Notes: generated by a model not told the origin, from the letters alone. A stretch of DNA of 48,332 nucleotides from Actinomyces minihominis (GCF_900187855.1 NZ_FYEG01000011.1:1-48332); one strand, 5' to 3'; shown: positions 23,501-31,704, counted from the first letter of the stretch. Translations and numbers: made by a program.

Positions 23501-25190
23501 GGCCGGAAGGGACTACTTCGCAGCCGTAGAGGATGCGGGTCTTTTAGTTGAGGCCTGCGGCGTGGCCATTCCACCCGGGGTGCCGTCCGCCTTCCTCGAA
23601 GGGGCTGCCGATTCCGTAGAGCAGATCCTGGGGCGCCATTTTGCTACCCACGGCCCAGTTACCGTCAGTGAGATAACCGGAAGATTTGGGCTAGCGGAGT
23701 CAACGGTTCAGCTGGCCCTCCGGGTTCTTGAGGGGCGGGGGATCGTGGTTTCGGGGCTTTTCCTTCCTGAAGAGTTAGCCGACAGGCGCGGTGTAAAGCC
23801 GGATCAGGTTCAGTGGCTATCTCAGACTGTTCTTGAGAGGATCCGCACGCGCTCCCTGGCACTTCTTCGTGGAAATGTTGAGCCTGTCAGCGCAGTGACT
23901 TTCGCTAGGTTCCTGGCGGACTGGCAGTACTGCGGGGGGCGTGTCGAAGGATTAGAGGGGACCTACACGGCGCTCGACCAGTTGGCGGGTATCCCACTGC
24001 CTGCCTCCACCTGGGAGACCCTGGTGCTTCCCCAGAGGGTGTCAAATTATGACAAGAGTTGGTTGGATCTGCTGGTTGGAAACGGAGAGCTCACCTGGAT
24101 CGGTCGGGGAGCCATAGGTGGTCGGGATGGTTGGGTACAGTTCACTCCAACCGGAATGCCCCACAGGCCAGCTGCTGGGCAGAGTCGAGAGAAAACGCCA
24201 GTCGAACTTGCCATCTTAGATGAGCTTCAGACACGAGGGGCACTTTTTGCTCCGGCTCTCCTTGACGGTCTGGTCAACAGGGATCTTCATGTGACTGCCA
24301 AAGACCTGGGGGACGCTATCTGGTCGCTCGTCTGGGATGGCCTTGTAACATCAGATTCGGTAGATGCTCTGAGAGCAAGAATTAGTGGCCGCAAAAGTGC
24401 TCAGAAAACACCTGCCCTGAGATCACGTGGGCGAGCCATGCTCCGGCGCAGCTACGGGGGTGTAGTGCCCCGGGGTCGATCAGTGACTGCAAGTCCCGCA
24501 ACAGAGCCTTCACTGGCAGGACGCTGGTCACTGGTAAGCCAGGATACGACGGGAAGCGAAGCCACCGAGGTCGCGACATTTGAAGCACTTCAGGTACTGG
24601 AAAGATACGGGATTGTGACCCGGGGGAGTGTGACAACCGAGCAGTTTCCGGGCGGTTTTGCACAGGCCTATCGCCTTTACACCGACTTTGAGATCGCTGG
24701 TTCCTGCCGCAGGGGATACTTCGTTCACGGACTTGGCGGAGCACAGTTCGCGGTGCCTGGAGCTGTGGACCGACTTCGAGATATCGAGGACGAAGGTAGA
24801 GTCACGGTTCGAAGAAGCGTCCTTGCCCTGGGTGCCACAGACCCTGCAAACCCCTACGGGGCATCCCTGGACTGGCCAGACTCCCTTGAGCATGGAGCCT
24901 CCCCGAAGAGGAACCCGGGTGCGTTGGTCGTCCTCATCGATGGAAGTCCGGTCCTCTACTTGGAGCGCGGTGGTAAAACGGCTCTCGTGGATGTTGACTG
25001 CGGTGAGAAAGAGAGGCTCGCTGCCGCAAGCGAGCTGGTCAGAGTGGTCCGTCGTGCAGATCTCGCAAGCTTCACTATTCAAAAGATCAACGGAGTGGCT
25101 GTCCGGGAGAGCAAGTGGATGGGTGCTCTACTCGAGGCGGGGTTCTCGGAACTACCCCGGGGGCTAACGCTCCGTAGGCAAGTTCACTGA
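20571..25190 (+). CDS. lhr: Lhr-type large ATP-dependent helicase
   Basis: 1539 residues, within the usual 1500-1600 of full-length Lhr. Superfamily 2 motifs: PTQAQ (Q motif), APTGSGKTLSAF (Walker A), DEVHAL (motif II), GLSAT (III), then IVFTNSRRSAERL, ATASLELGIDMGEVDLVIQI and QRLGRSGHQ (VI). A winged-helix/beta-barrel region and the long Lhr C-terminal domain follow. Lhr is a 3'-5' translocating DNA/RNA helicase linked to DNA repair in mycobacteria. Start: ATG 20571 may be leaderless; ATG 20622 (MEGFSASARRWF) would also suit the family and lies in the loop of a 13-bp hairpin. The nei gene follows after 24 bases, so the repair genes probably form an operon. Confidence 0.95.
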   Translation: MGAKRGVTGSSPEKPSEMEGFSASARRWFHAVFAAPTQAQVEAWEAIRAGHNTLVIAPTGSGKTLSAFLWAIDRLTQEKGQADSSSPGGSRILYISPLKALGVDVERNLRAPLAGIREAILGDGGTDPQISVGVRSGDTPASERRRLLAHPPDILITTPESLYLMLTSRAAKTLKTVDTVIIDEVHALAGSKRGAHLALSLERLDKVLEKPAQRIGLSATVEPVSEVARFLGGTQPVEVVRPPNNKRFDITVEVPVEDMSNPPVPQAQVLNANSGPSDYRLGSIWPSIEASLYQRILGAQSTIVFTNSRRSAERLTAALNELHRDEGEEVAKAHHGSVSKEMRARVEEELKSGSLRCVVATASLELGIDMGEVDLVIQIDPPPSVSAGLQRLGRSGHQVGGVSKAVFYPTHRSKLLETAVIASRMISGKIEAVKVLSNPLDVLAQQTIAQTVSGPLDVEGWFEEVRRSAPFTNLPRSAYLGVLDLISGRFPSTEFASLRARVDWDRSLNVLTARPGSQRLAVTNGGTIPDRGLYRVVAGASEEGGGSRVGELDEEMVHETRVGEVFTLGTTPWRVRRITRDTVEVEPAFGVVAKTPFWRGDSPVRPVELGVALGELAGTLLEGGEKGIGAEPLLRNLGFDDFAIANTLTYVREQIEAVGVLPSATNMVVEKTRDDVGDWLYILQSPLGLAVHAPWALAINARLRDSWGLDSRATASNDGIIVRLADFETDGVVDQQTPSAADIFLFESEEITQLVRSEVENSAVFASRFREAASRALILGSSKPGQRSPLWQQRLRASALLEVAAKYPDFPMILEAMREVLQDVYDTPALEKVMGDLGSRRATMVEVVTEVPSPYARSLLFGYVGEFMYQGDTPVGERRIAALSVDPAVLRELLGEIPLRDLFEADAIVEVESELQRTKSGWQAHGVDGLVDLLRILGPLTEAEILQRFTADSKEQGTENEALKQALNQRKVFATRMAGRDYFAAVEDAGLLVEACGVAIPPGVPSAFLEGAADSVEQILGRHFATHGPVTVSEITGRFGLAESTVQLALRVLEGRGIVVSGLFLPEELADRRGVKPDQVQWLSQTVLERIRTRSLALLRGNVEPVSAVTFARFLADWQYCGGRVEGLEGTYTALDQLAGIPLPASTWETLVLPQRVSNYDKSWLDLLVGNGELTWIGRGAIGGRDGWVQFTPTGMPHRPAAGQSREKTPVELAILDELQTRGALFAPALLDGLVNRDLHVTAKDLGDAIWSLVWDGLVTSDSVDALRARISGRKSAQKTPALRSRGRAMLRRSYGGVVPRGRSVTASPATEPSLAGRWSLVSQDTTGSEATEVATFEALQVLERYGIVTRGSVTTEQFPGGFAQAYRLYTDFEIAGSCRRGYFVHGLGGAQFAVPGAVDRLRDIEDEGRVTVRRSVLALGATDPANPYGASLDWPDSLEHGASPKRNPGALVVLIDGSPVLYLERGGKTALVDVDCGEKERLAAASELVRVVRRADLASFTIQKINGVAVRESKWMGALLEAGFSELPRGLTLRRQVH
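20606..20636 (+). promoter_or_regulatory. Perfect 13-bp hairpin within the helicase 5' end
   Basis: AGAGAAGCCCTCC (20606-20618) / GGAGGGCTTCTCT (20624-20636) with loop GAAAT. The alternative start ATG 20622 overlaps loop and stem. There is no T-run. It may terminate the sugar permease transcript, or restrict initiation at the internal ATG. Such a perfect stem inside coding sequence is unusual. Confidence 0.65.
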
Positions 25191-25214
25191 CATGCGTAAC
25201 TTTGGAGGTCTCTG

Positions 25215-26030
25215 ATGCCAGAAGGAGATACTGCCTATCGGGTGGCGCGCCAGATTGGTGAGGCACTGAATGGGCAGGTCCTGACTCGGTTCCAGGTGCG
25301 CACAGGTTCTTTGGCTACGGCGGATCTCCATGGCCAGACAGTCTCCTCAGTGGAGCCCTTCGGTAAACACATCCTGGTGCGCATCGGAGAGCACTCCCTG
25401 CATTCCCACATGCTCATGGATGGGGTCTGGCACATCTATGCGAGGGGTGCCCGCTGGCGGAAGCCCGCCCACCAGGCCCGGATAGTTCTTGGAACCGACA
25501 GGGTTGAAGTCGTGGGGTTCTTGGTAGCGCAAGTTCGGCTACTTCTCACGGCATCCGAGGGGGAGGTAGTGGGGCATCTTGGGCCAGACCCTCTCAAGCC
25601 CGACTGGGACCGTGGGGGTATCTTCATAGCAGCTGAGAGGGTGCAGCAGGATCCAAGACCCATCCACGTTGCCCTGATGGACCAGCGCAGTGTGGCGGGC
25701 TTCGGAAATGAGTACGCGAATGAGCTGTGCTTTTTGATGGGGGTCGATCCAGAGGCTCCCGCGACAAGTGTTGACGCTCTCGCCTTTATGAAGCTTGGGA
25801 CCAGACTGATTCGGGCGAATCGTGACAGGGTTGAACGAACCACAACCGGTAACCTGCGAGCGGGTCAGAGAACCTATGTGTTCGGGAGGGCGGGGTTGAA
25901 CTGCCGCAGGTGCGGGTCACAGATCCAGCTCAAGAGGCTTGGGGCAGACCCCGCATCACTTCGTAACGCACACTGGTGTCCTGTCTGTCAGCCGCCTTTC
26001 TCAGGGGTTTCCTCGGGCCCAGAAGTGTAG
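25215..26030 (+). CDS. nei: Fpg/Nei-family DNA glycosylase (Nei2-like endonuclease VIII)
   Basis: 271 residues, ATG 25215 with GGAGG nine bases upstream. It starts MPEGDT, the Nei form (Fpg has MPELPE); Pro2 becomes the Schiff-base nucleophile after Met removal and Glu3 is catalytic. Lys in FGKHILV fits the conserved beta-hairpin lysine. The H2TH region is LMDQRSVAGFGNEYANELCF, and the C-terminus has a zinc finger CRRCGSQIQLKRLG...WCPVCQ. The enzyme removes oxidised pyrimidines and nicks abasic DNA. It follows lhr closely and its 3' end overlaps the convergent tag gene by 43 bases. Confidence 0.93.
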   Translation: MPEGDTAYRVARQIGEALNGQVLTRFQVRTGSLATADLHGQTVSSVEPFGKHILVRIGEHSLHSHMLMDGVWHIYARGARWRKPAHQARIVLGTDRVEVVGFLVAQVRLLLTASEGEVVGHLGPDPLKPDWDRGGIFIAAERVQQDPRPIHVALMDQRSVAGFGNEYANELCFLMGVDPEAPATSVDALAFMKLGTRLIRANRDRVERTTTGNLRAGQRTYVFGRAGLNCRRCGSQIQLKRLGADPASLRNAHWCPVCQPPFSGVSSGPEV

Positions 26031-26731
26031 AGCCGCGCACCGTCCTTCGACCACAGACCCGTCACACCGCGACGGTGAGTTCCGACCAGGTTGGTATCGA
26101 CAACTCCGATGCACTGCATCAGCGAGTAGCAGATCCGCGGACCCACAAAGGTGAAGCCCCTCGCCTTTAAAGCCTTGGCCAGGGCTACAGACTCAGCTGA
26201 TTCAAGGGGAACCTCTGATTGTGCGTGTGGCACCGGGGTTGTCTCAGGCTGGAAACTCCAGACAAGTTCGGCAAGTCCTGTCATTGGGCCATCCGGTGAG
26301 TGTGTTGGTGGAGTCGTCATTTCAAGGTAAGCCCGGGCATTACCGATGATTGCCTTGAGCTTTCGTGGATTGCGCAGCATACCTGGCGCCTCGAGCACCG
26401 ATTCGGCGTCTTCTTCACTCAGTGTTGCGATTCGGTGGGGTGAGAAGTGGAAGAGGAGCAAGTCCATCTCCTCTGCTCTGCCCAGGATAGATCCCCAGAA
26501 GAGGCCGGCCTGAAGGATCAGCAGAGAAAGCATACGGAACACGCCATCATCATCGCTAACGGGTTCTCCCCAAACCCTGTCGTAAAAGTCCTGCATGGAA
26601 GGTGATCTCACCGCCCACTTTGGGCGTCCGAGCCCATCCGGGCCGATGACGATTTCGGAGTCATCAGGTAACACTCCGTCTTCTGTGGTGTCCCCCTGCC
26701 GTACTAGGATCGCCCTACCTCGATGTGCCAC
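25988..26731 (-). CDS. tag: DNA-3-methyladenine glycosylase I
   Basis: 247 residues from GTG 26731. PKWAVRSPSMQDFYDRVWGE corresponds to the family start (RC.WA....YHD.EWG), followed by DDGVFRMLSLLILQAGLFWG and SILGRAEE. The centre has APGMLRNPRKLKAIIGNARA and the C-terminal half GFTFVGPRICYSLMQCIGVVDTNLVGTHRR, the helix with the zinc-binding His/Cys pattern and the base pocket. It excises 3-methyladenine. The first zinc ligand Cys of the Escherichia coli enzyme is replaced near the N-terminus (PKWAV), so zinc binding may be altered. The 3' end overlaps nei, convergent. Confidence 0.85.
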   Translation of the reverse strand: MAHRGRAILVRQGDTTEDGVLPDDSEIVIGPDGLGRPKWAVRSPSMQDFYDRVWGEPVSDDDGVFRMLSLLILQAGLFWGSILGRAEEMDLLLFHFSPHRIATLSEEDAESVLEAPGMLRNPRKLKAIIGNARAYLEMTTPPTHSPDGPMTGLAELVWSFQPETTPVPHAQSEVPLESAESVALAKALKARGFTFVGPRICYSLMQCIGVVDTNLVGTHRRGVTGLWSKDGARLYTSGPEETPEKGG

Positions 26732-26865
26732 CTACGTCCTCCACTTTTTGGTCCCGGGGTGTTGTAATCGAGCTTCATCTTGCGCGTCTTGGCTATGTTC
26801 TGAACCTGGCACTCAGCATTACTGTGGATATCACCGGAGCAAGAAACAGTGGGGAAGGGGGCGGA

Positions 26866-27930
26866 ATGGAGAACGAACAGGTCACTTCGGTGGCACTCCT
26901 GCGCCGCGGGATGCCTCATGCGCCCGGTGTCTTCGGTGTCGTGAATGGAGATAAGGTACCGGTCCCTCACGGCCGGGACCTGCTGGTGCGTGTCTACGCC
27001 ACCTCAGTCAACCCGGTCGACTGTAGTGTCCGGCGAGGTGAGACCCCGGGGCCAGCCAGTGGCATTCTCGGGTTTGATGCGGCGGGAGTTATCGAAGCAG
27101 TTGGCCCCACCACGAGGTTCTTCGAGGTTGGGGACCGTGTCTTCTACTCCGGGGCACTTGACCGCTCAGGGGCTAACACGAGCTTCCAGGTTGTTGATGA
27201 ACGCATCGTTGGACACATGCCAAGAAACATCACCTTTGCGGAAGCTGCGTCACTACCACTCACCGGACTCACGGCATGGGAAGGACTGTTTGACAAACTG
27301 AGACTGCGCTCCGATTCAGGGGGCACCATGCTGATCCTCGGCGGTGGGGGTGGGGTCGGTTCGATGGTCATCCAGCTGGCCAAGGCTTTGACTGAGGCGA
27401 GGATCATTGCTTCCGCCTCCCGAACTGAGAGCCGTAGTTGGGTGCGGAAACTGGGGGCTCACGAAACTGTCAATCATTCCTCCGAGGACCTGGAAGAAGA
27501 GATTCGTCGTGCAGCACCAGGGGGTGTGGACTATGTTTTTTCGATCCGCTCCAAAGACTTTCTCCCGGTGTTGACCAAGGTGATGAACCCCTTCGGGCAA
27601 ATTGTCGGAGTGGACTCAGCGCGGGGCGCCGACTTGCAACTCCTCGAGCCAAAGGCACTGAGTTGGCACTGGGAGAACACTTTTGCACGCGCTGTCCACG
27701 GCGCTGTTGATATCGCTAGCCAGCACCTAGCGCTTGATGCCATCTCTCAATTGGTGGAGGCTCGTCAGATTAGGCCCACAGTGACCCAGATTCTGCAGGG
27801 CGTCAACATTGATACCCTCCGTGAGGCACACCGTCGTGTTGAGCTGGGACACACCGTGGGGAAAATCGTCCTCGTGCGGGACGACGTCCCCGCCGAGGGG
27901 TTGGTTCCACGTAACTTCAAGGTTGGGTGA
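26866..27930 (+). CDS. Zinc-binding alcohol dehydrogenase-family oxidoreductase (quinone reductase-like MDR)
   Basis: 354 residues from ATG 26866 (GGGGAAGGGGGCGG upstream); an upstream in-frame start reaches into the tag promoter and is less likely. The GroES-like part has VYATSVNPVDCSVRRGETPG and GFDAAGVIEAVGPTTRFFEVGDRV. The cofactor domain has ILGGGGGVGSMVIQLAKA, the AxxGxxG-type NAD(P)H loop. Catalytic and structural zinc cysteines are not evident, as in zeta-crystallin and related quinone reductases. The YhfP/TIGR02817-like layout (NTFARAVHGAVDIASQH, HRRVELGHTVGKIVL) suggests an NADPH-dependent reductase of quinones or enones. Substrate unknown. Confidence 0.87.
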   Translation: MENEQVTSVALLRRGMPHAPGVFGVVNGDKVPVPHGRDLLVRVYATSVNPVDCSVRRGETPGPASGILGFDAAGVIEAVGPTTRFFEVGDRVFYSGALDRSGANTSFQVVDERIVGHMPRNITFAEAASLPLTGLTAWEGLFDKLRLRSDSGGTMLILGGGGGVGSMVIQLAKALTEARIIASASRTESRSWVRKLGAHETVNHSSEDLEEEIRRAAPGGVDYVFSIRSKDFLPVLTKVMNPFGQIVGVDSARGADLQLLEPKALSWHWENTFARAVHGAVDIASQHLALDAISQLVEARQIRPTVTQILQGVNIDTLREAHRRVELGHTVGKIVLVRDDVPAEGLVPRNFKVG

Positions 27931-27996
27931 AGTACCGTTCGTGAGACAGATCGCGTTTTACCGGGTCTGTGCACTAGGGTTCAACTCGTGATCAAG

Positions 27997-28029
27997 ATGC
28001 ACAGCTTCGGTTGGTGGCCGGCCCGTTAG
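27997..28029 (+). CDS. trpL: trp leader peptide MHSFGWWPAR
   Basis: Eleven codons, ATG 27997 to TAG 28027-28029, encoding ten residues with two adjacent Trp codons (TGG TGG). Trp is rare, so a Trp pair in a tiny frame about 100 bases before a chorismate-aminating enzyme is the hallmark of transcription attenuation: ribosomes stall at the Trp codons when charged tRNA-Trp is scarce. The region after the stop contains several GGCC/CGGCC segments that can pair in alternative ways. The ribosome binding site is weak. Confidence 0.78.
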   Translation: MHSFGWWPAR

Positions 28030-28049
28030 GCCGCTCACCGCTGACGGCC
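28029..28049 (+). promoter_or_regulatory. Attenuator-like GC stem after the trp leader peptide
   Basis: GGCCG (28029-28033) / CGGCC (28045-28049) forms a stem beginning at the leader peptide stop. GGCCGGCC at 28015-28022 inside the leader can pair with the same segments, giving mutually exclusive structures. No clear T-run follows, so the mechanism could differ from the classical one. Confidence 0.5.
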
Positions 28050-28125
28050 GCCCGAAAGAGGCAGGCTTGCATTCCTAGGGTGACTTTCAAGCGGCATGTT
28101 CCGCCAATCAGTTAGGACACCCACG

Positions 28126-30039
28126 ATGAACAAAGATTCATTTGCGTACACTCTCGACCGCGCCGGCCGCACCGCTGACTCTGCACTGCCCAATGAAGTC
28201 AAGTACCTTCTTCGTGATGATTGCGCGGATCCGGTTGCCATCGTCCGTCGGCAAGACTCGGACACCGCTCTGGTTCTGACCGGGGAGGTCGAAGCTGCCT
28301 CCCTCCTTGCAGATATTCCCCTCGAGGGCGGCGATGTTCTCGCGTTGATTCCTTACCACCAGATTCGTGAGAGGGGCTGGGAGGCGCAGCAGGGACCCGA
28401 GAAGCTGCTCTACCTGCGTGTCAGCGAGCGTTGGGAGGTTCCACTCACAGCATTGACCGACCTGCTTCCCTCCGAGCCTCCCGTGACCGAGGATATCGGT
28501 TTCATGATGACCGATGAGGCTTACGCAGAGGAGGTGGGAGCAATCATCCGCGATGAGATTGGTCGCGGAGAGGGTGCAAACTTTGTCATTCGCAGGGATT
28601 ACCTGGCCCACACAGAAGCTCCGGTGCGAAGCACCGTTCTCTCCTGGCTGCGTCAGCTTCTAGTCCATGAGGCCGGCGCGTACTGGACATTTGTCTGGGT
28701 CGGTGCCGGAGTGGCCTGCGCGGGAGCCTCTCCGGAACGCCACGTTTCGGCGGAGGACGGTACCGTCCTCATGAACCCTATCTCGGGCACTTTCCGCCAC
28801 CAGCCGGAGGACCCTACCGTAACTTCTCTGCTCGAGTTCCTCGCTGACCGCAAAGAGTCAGAGGAGTTGGTGATGGTCGTTGACGAAGAGTTGAAGATGA
28901 TGTCAGCAGCGTGCCCAGAGGGAGGGGTGATGAGGGGACCCTATCTGAAACCAATGACCAGGGTGACCCACACGGAGTACCTCCTCGAGGGCAAGTCCAG
29001 CCTTGATCCACGTGAGATTCTGCGTCTGACCATGTTTGCGCCGACGGTAATCGGCTCTCCGATGGAGAGTGCCTGTCGGGTGATCGCCCGACACGAAACT
29101 AGCCCGCGCGGATACTACTCAGGTGTACTGGCACTGTTCGAGGAAGGCCCGACAGGCTACCGGATGGATGCTCCCATTCTGTTGCGAACCGCGTTCATAA
29201 CCGAGGAGGGTGACATCACCGTCTCGGCGGGTGCGACTCTGGTGCGCCACTCCGACCCCGCGAGTGAAGCCCAGGAGACGAGGGCGAAAGCAAGTGGAAT
29301 GCTCACCGCCCTCGGGTTGCTGCCGAGGTCGTTGGGAGGCAAGCCGGGAACCCCTTCCTCATCGCCCACTGCAGGAATGGTCAACCTCCCAGAGGTTCAG
29401 CAGGCTCTGCAGCTTCGCAACCGGGACCTAGCGCCCTTCTGGAGGGATGAACAGACAGCCGAGCACATGTTTGATGGACGCGCTCTTCTGGTCGACTGCG
29501 GGGACGACTTCACGCAGATGCTGGCTCACCAGCTGCGCCACCTTGGACTCGAAGCGGTGATCGTGCCCTGGTTTGAGCTGACAGGAAACGAGGACGTGGA
29601 TCTCGTGATCTTTGGTCCCGGTCCGGGCGATCCGACCGACGAGGCCGATCCCCGCGTGGTGCGGGTAGGTGATCTAATTGCACAGCGGGTAGAGAGTGAG
29701 AAGCCAACCGTCGCCGTCTGCTTCTCACACCAGATCCTCGCTCTCCGTGCTGGACTTCCCCTCGAAACCCTCAAGCACTCGCGCCAGGGTCTGCCCCTGC
29801 GTGTTTCGATCCTTGGCAAAGAGGGGCTGATTGGTTTCTACAACACCTTTGCGGCAGTGGCGCCGAATGGTTCGAAGACACCGGGGCTTGGCCTTGAGGT
29901 CGAATCAGATCCCGAGTCGCAGGTGGTCGCCGCACTCGTCGGGAAGCATGTCGTCGGAGTTCAGGGTCACCTCGAATCCGTGCTCTCCTATGACGGCTTC
30001 ACCACTCTGGAGCGCGTCGTGGCCCATGTACTTGGGTAG
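28126..30039 (+). CDS. trpEG: Fused anthranilate synthase (TrpE-TrpG), PhzE-like
   Basis: 637 residues from ATG 28126 with AGGA eight bases upstream; ATG 28096 is in frame but lacks this. The N-terminal chorismate-binding domain has GEGANFVIRRDYLAHTEAPV, WTFVWVGAGVACAGASPERH, MNPISGTFRH, VDEELKMMSAACPEGG and FAPTVIGSPMESACRVI. The C-terminal class I glutaminase domain has FGPGPGDPTDEADPR, nucleophile Cys in AVCFSHQILALRAG and VQGHLESVLSYDGF. The sequence is closest to phenazine PhzE, which makes aminodeoxyisochorismate, but the Trp leader peptide upstream and the lack of other phz genes favour anthranilate for tryptophan. Fused TrpEG proteins are known in Streptomyces and rhizobia. The nif3 gene follows after 42 bases. 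Confidence 0.88.
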   Translation: MNKDSFAYTLDRAGRTADSALPNEVKYLLRDDCADPVAIVRRQDSDTALVLTGEVEAASLLADIPLEGGDVLALIPYHQIRERGWEAQQGPEKLLYLRVSERWEVPLTALTDLLPSEPPVTEDIGFMMTDEAYAEEVGAIIRDEIGRGEGANFVIRRDYLAHTEAPVRSTVLSWLRQLLVHEAGAYWTFVWVGAGVACAGASPERHVSAEDGTVLMNPISGTFRHQPEDPTVTSLLEFLADRKESEELVMVVDEELKMMSAACPEGGVMRGPYLKPMTRVTHTEYLLEGKSSLDPREILRLTMFAPTVIGSPMESACRVIARHETSPRGYYSGVLALFEEGPTGYRMDAPILLRTAFITEEGDITVSAGATLVRHSDPASEAQETRAKASGMLTALGLLPRSLGGKPGTPSSSPTAGMVNLPEVQQALQLRNRDLAPFWRDEQTAEHMFDGRALLVDCGDDFTQMLAHQLRHLGLEAVIVPWFELTGNEDVDLVIFGPGPGDPTDEADPRVVRVGDLIAQRVESEKPTVAVCFSHQILALRAGLPLETLKHSRQGLPLRVSILGKEGLIGFYNTFAAVAPNGSKTPGLGLEVESDPESQVVAALVGKHVVGVQGHLESVLSYDGFTTLERVVAHVLG

Positions 30040-30081
30040 GGTTGAGGTTGGTTCAAGCCGGGTGAGGGGCGGAGGATAGCG

Positions 30082-30930
30082 ATGCTAGAAGTTGGCACGG
30101 TGGCAGAGTGGATGCACCAGTGGTATCCACGCGAGACCGCAGAGTCTTGGGATCGAGTCGGTCTGATTGTCGGCTCGAGGTCGCAGCCCGTCTCGAAGAT
30201 TCTGCTTGCCGTCGATCCGGTCGAGGCTGTCGGAGAACAGGCGCGGGACCTGGGTGCTCAGATGATCATCACCCATCACCCGCTTTACCTCAGGGGAACA
30301 TCTTTCCTTTCCGAGGACGATACCAAGGGGCGCCTTGTCAGCAGCCTAATCCGCTCGAACACGGCGCTGCTGAACGCCCACACCAACGCGGACGTTGCGG
30401 TGGATGGAGTAGCCCAGGCGCTCGCGGATCTCCTGGGTGTTCTCGACACAGAACCAATGACGCGAACGATAACCGATCAGAGCATTGGTCTTGGTCGAGT
30501 CGGGGTTCTGCCAGAACCTGTCCCGCTACGCCAGTTTGCAGGTGAAGTCGCACGAAAGCTCCCCTCGGGACCCAGCGGTATTCTTGTGGGCGGGGACTTG
30601 GACAGAGTGATCTCTCGCGTGGCGGTTTCCGGTGGTTCGGGGGACTCGTTCCTCGACCTTGTCAAGAGCCTGGAAGCAGATGTCTACGTCACCGCAGATC
30701 TTCGTCACCACCCGGCATCGGAACACCTTGAGGACGATGGTCCAGCACTTATCTGTGGTTCGCACTGGGCCACCGAATGGCCATGGCTACCGGTTTTGGC
30801 CCGCAGACTCACAGACAGGGCTGCCGCCGAAGGATTCCAGCTTGAGGTCGTGGTCTCCGAGATTTGCACAGAGCCCTGGGCACTTCACCTGCCCACCTCG
30901 GGCCCAACTGTCGACCCCAACACACTGTAA
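30082..30930 (+). CDS. Nif3-like dinuclear metal centre protein
   Basis: 282 residues, ATG 30082 after GCGGAGGATAGCG. VAEWMHQWYPRETAESWDRV, then GLIVGSRSQPVSKILLAVD, MIITHHPLYLRGTSF with the metal-binding HH pair, LLNAHTNADVAVDGVAQALA and, near the end, HHPASEHLEDDGPALICGSH. Together these are the conserved ligands of the Nif3/YbgI/GTP cyclohydrolase I type 2-like family. Biochemical role is not settled; it is very widely conserved. It pairs with the DUF164 gene next to it, a common arrangement in actinobacteria. Confidence 0.92.
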   Translation: MLEVGTVAEWMHQWYPRETAESWDRVGLIVGSRSQPVSKILLAVDPVEAVGEQARDLGAQMIITHHPLYLRGTSFLSEDDTKGRLVSSLIRSNTALLNAHTNADVAVDGVAQALADLLGVLDTEPMTRTITDQSIGLGRVGVLPEPVPLRQFAGEVARKLPSGPSGILVGGDLDRVISRVAVSGGSGDSFLDLVKSLEADVYVTADLRHHPASEHLEDDGPALICGSHWATEWPWLPVLARRLTDRAAAEGFQLEVVVSEICTEPWALHLPTSGPTVDPNTL

Positions 30931-30978
30931 GACACAACTTCCCAGATTCAGACAGCAGCACAACGAGGAGAGCCCGGC

Positions 30979-31704
30979 GTGAGAGTAGAGCATACAGACC
31001 AGATCAAACTTCTAAGACTGCAGGAGGCAGATCTTCGTATCTCTCGTTTGGGGCACCAGATGGCTTCCAACCCCCTTCACAGCAAGCTCCAGGAGTTGGC
31101 GGGAAGAGCCGATGACCTGCGCCGTTCCGTTGTGGCACAGAAGGTGGACCTGGCCGACCGTCAGAGACACATTGATAATGTCGAGGGCGAGGTCTCCAAG
31201 GTCGAGCAACGTCGACGAGTTCAACAGGAGCGTCTCGATTCCGGCAAGGTCGGCATTCGTGACATGAGTGCAGTTGAGCATGAGATTAAAAAGATTGTTG
31301 AGCGCAAAGAGCAGCTCGAACTTGAGGTCCTTGAACTTCAGGAGGAGCTTGAGAAGCGTGAGGCATTTCTAGAGAAGACTGAAGCTGCTGCGCTAGCACT
31401 GGCCCAGGATGAAGCTCAAACCAGGGAACAGCTTGTTGCTGAAGCCGGGGCTCCCGCAGCCGAGCTCGAAGAAGCCCAGGCTGAGGCAGAGATGCTTCGG
31501 CGTTCCCTGCCCGAGGCTGTCATCGACGAGTACGACCACTTCAGGCAGCGCACGGGTGTTCTGGCAGTTCTGAGGTTCGAGGACGGGCGGCTTGTCAATG
31601 CGCCGATCGAACTCACGATGGAAGAGCTTGGCTCTCTGACGCGTGCCCCTGAGGACGAACTTTGGGAGTCCGAAGACTGGGGCTACCTTGTGGTTCGGGT
31701 CTAG
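30979..31704 (+). CDS. DUF164-type coiled-coil protein without zinc ribbon cysteines
   Basis: 241 residues from GTG 30979 (GAGGAGAG upstream). Residues about 25-180 form a long antiparallel coiled coil (LQELAGRADDLRRSVVAQKV, VERKEQLELEVLELQEELEK), followed by LPEAVIDEYDHFRQRTGVLA. The family normally ends in a four-cysteine zinc ribbon (C..C...L....C..C). Here the last 45 residues keep its spacing and RAPEDELWESEDWGYLVV, but none of the four cysteines. The partner gene nif3 lies upstream. Function unknown; the family is linked to nucleic acid binding. The loss of zinc ligands is seen directly and not explained by a frameshift. Confidence 0.85.
   Translation: MRVEHTDQIKLLRLQEADLRISRLGHQMASNPLHSKLQELAGRADDLRRSVVAQKVDLADRQRHIDNVEGEVSKVEQRRRVQQERLDSGKVGIRDMSAVEHEIKKIVERKEQLELEVLELQEELEKREAFLEKTEAAALALAQDEAQTREQLVAEAGAPAAELEEAQAEAEMLRRSLPEAVIDEYDHFRQRTGVLAVLRFEDGRLVNAPIELTMEELGSLTRAPEDELWESEDWGYLVVRV

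Noticed and set aside
27965-28000. tRNA-like stretch with GGGTTCAACTC
   Set aside because: Only the T-loop-like motif is present; no acceptor or anticodon stem can be formed.
28126-30039. Phenazine biosynthesis locus
   Set aside because: Only the PhzE-like gene is present and it has a Trp leader peptide; no phzB, D, F or G nearby.
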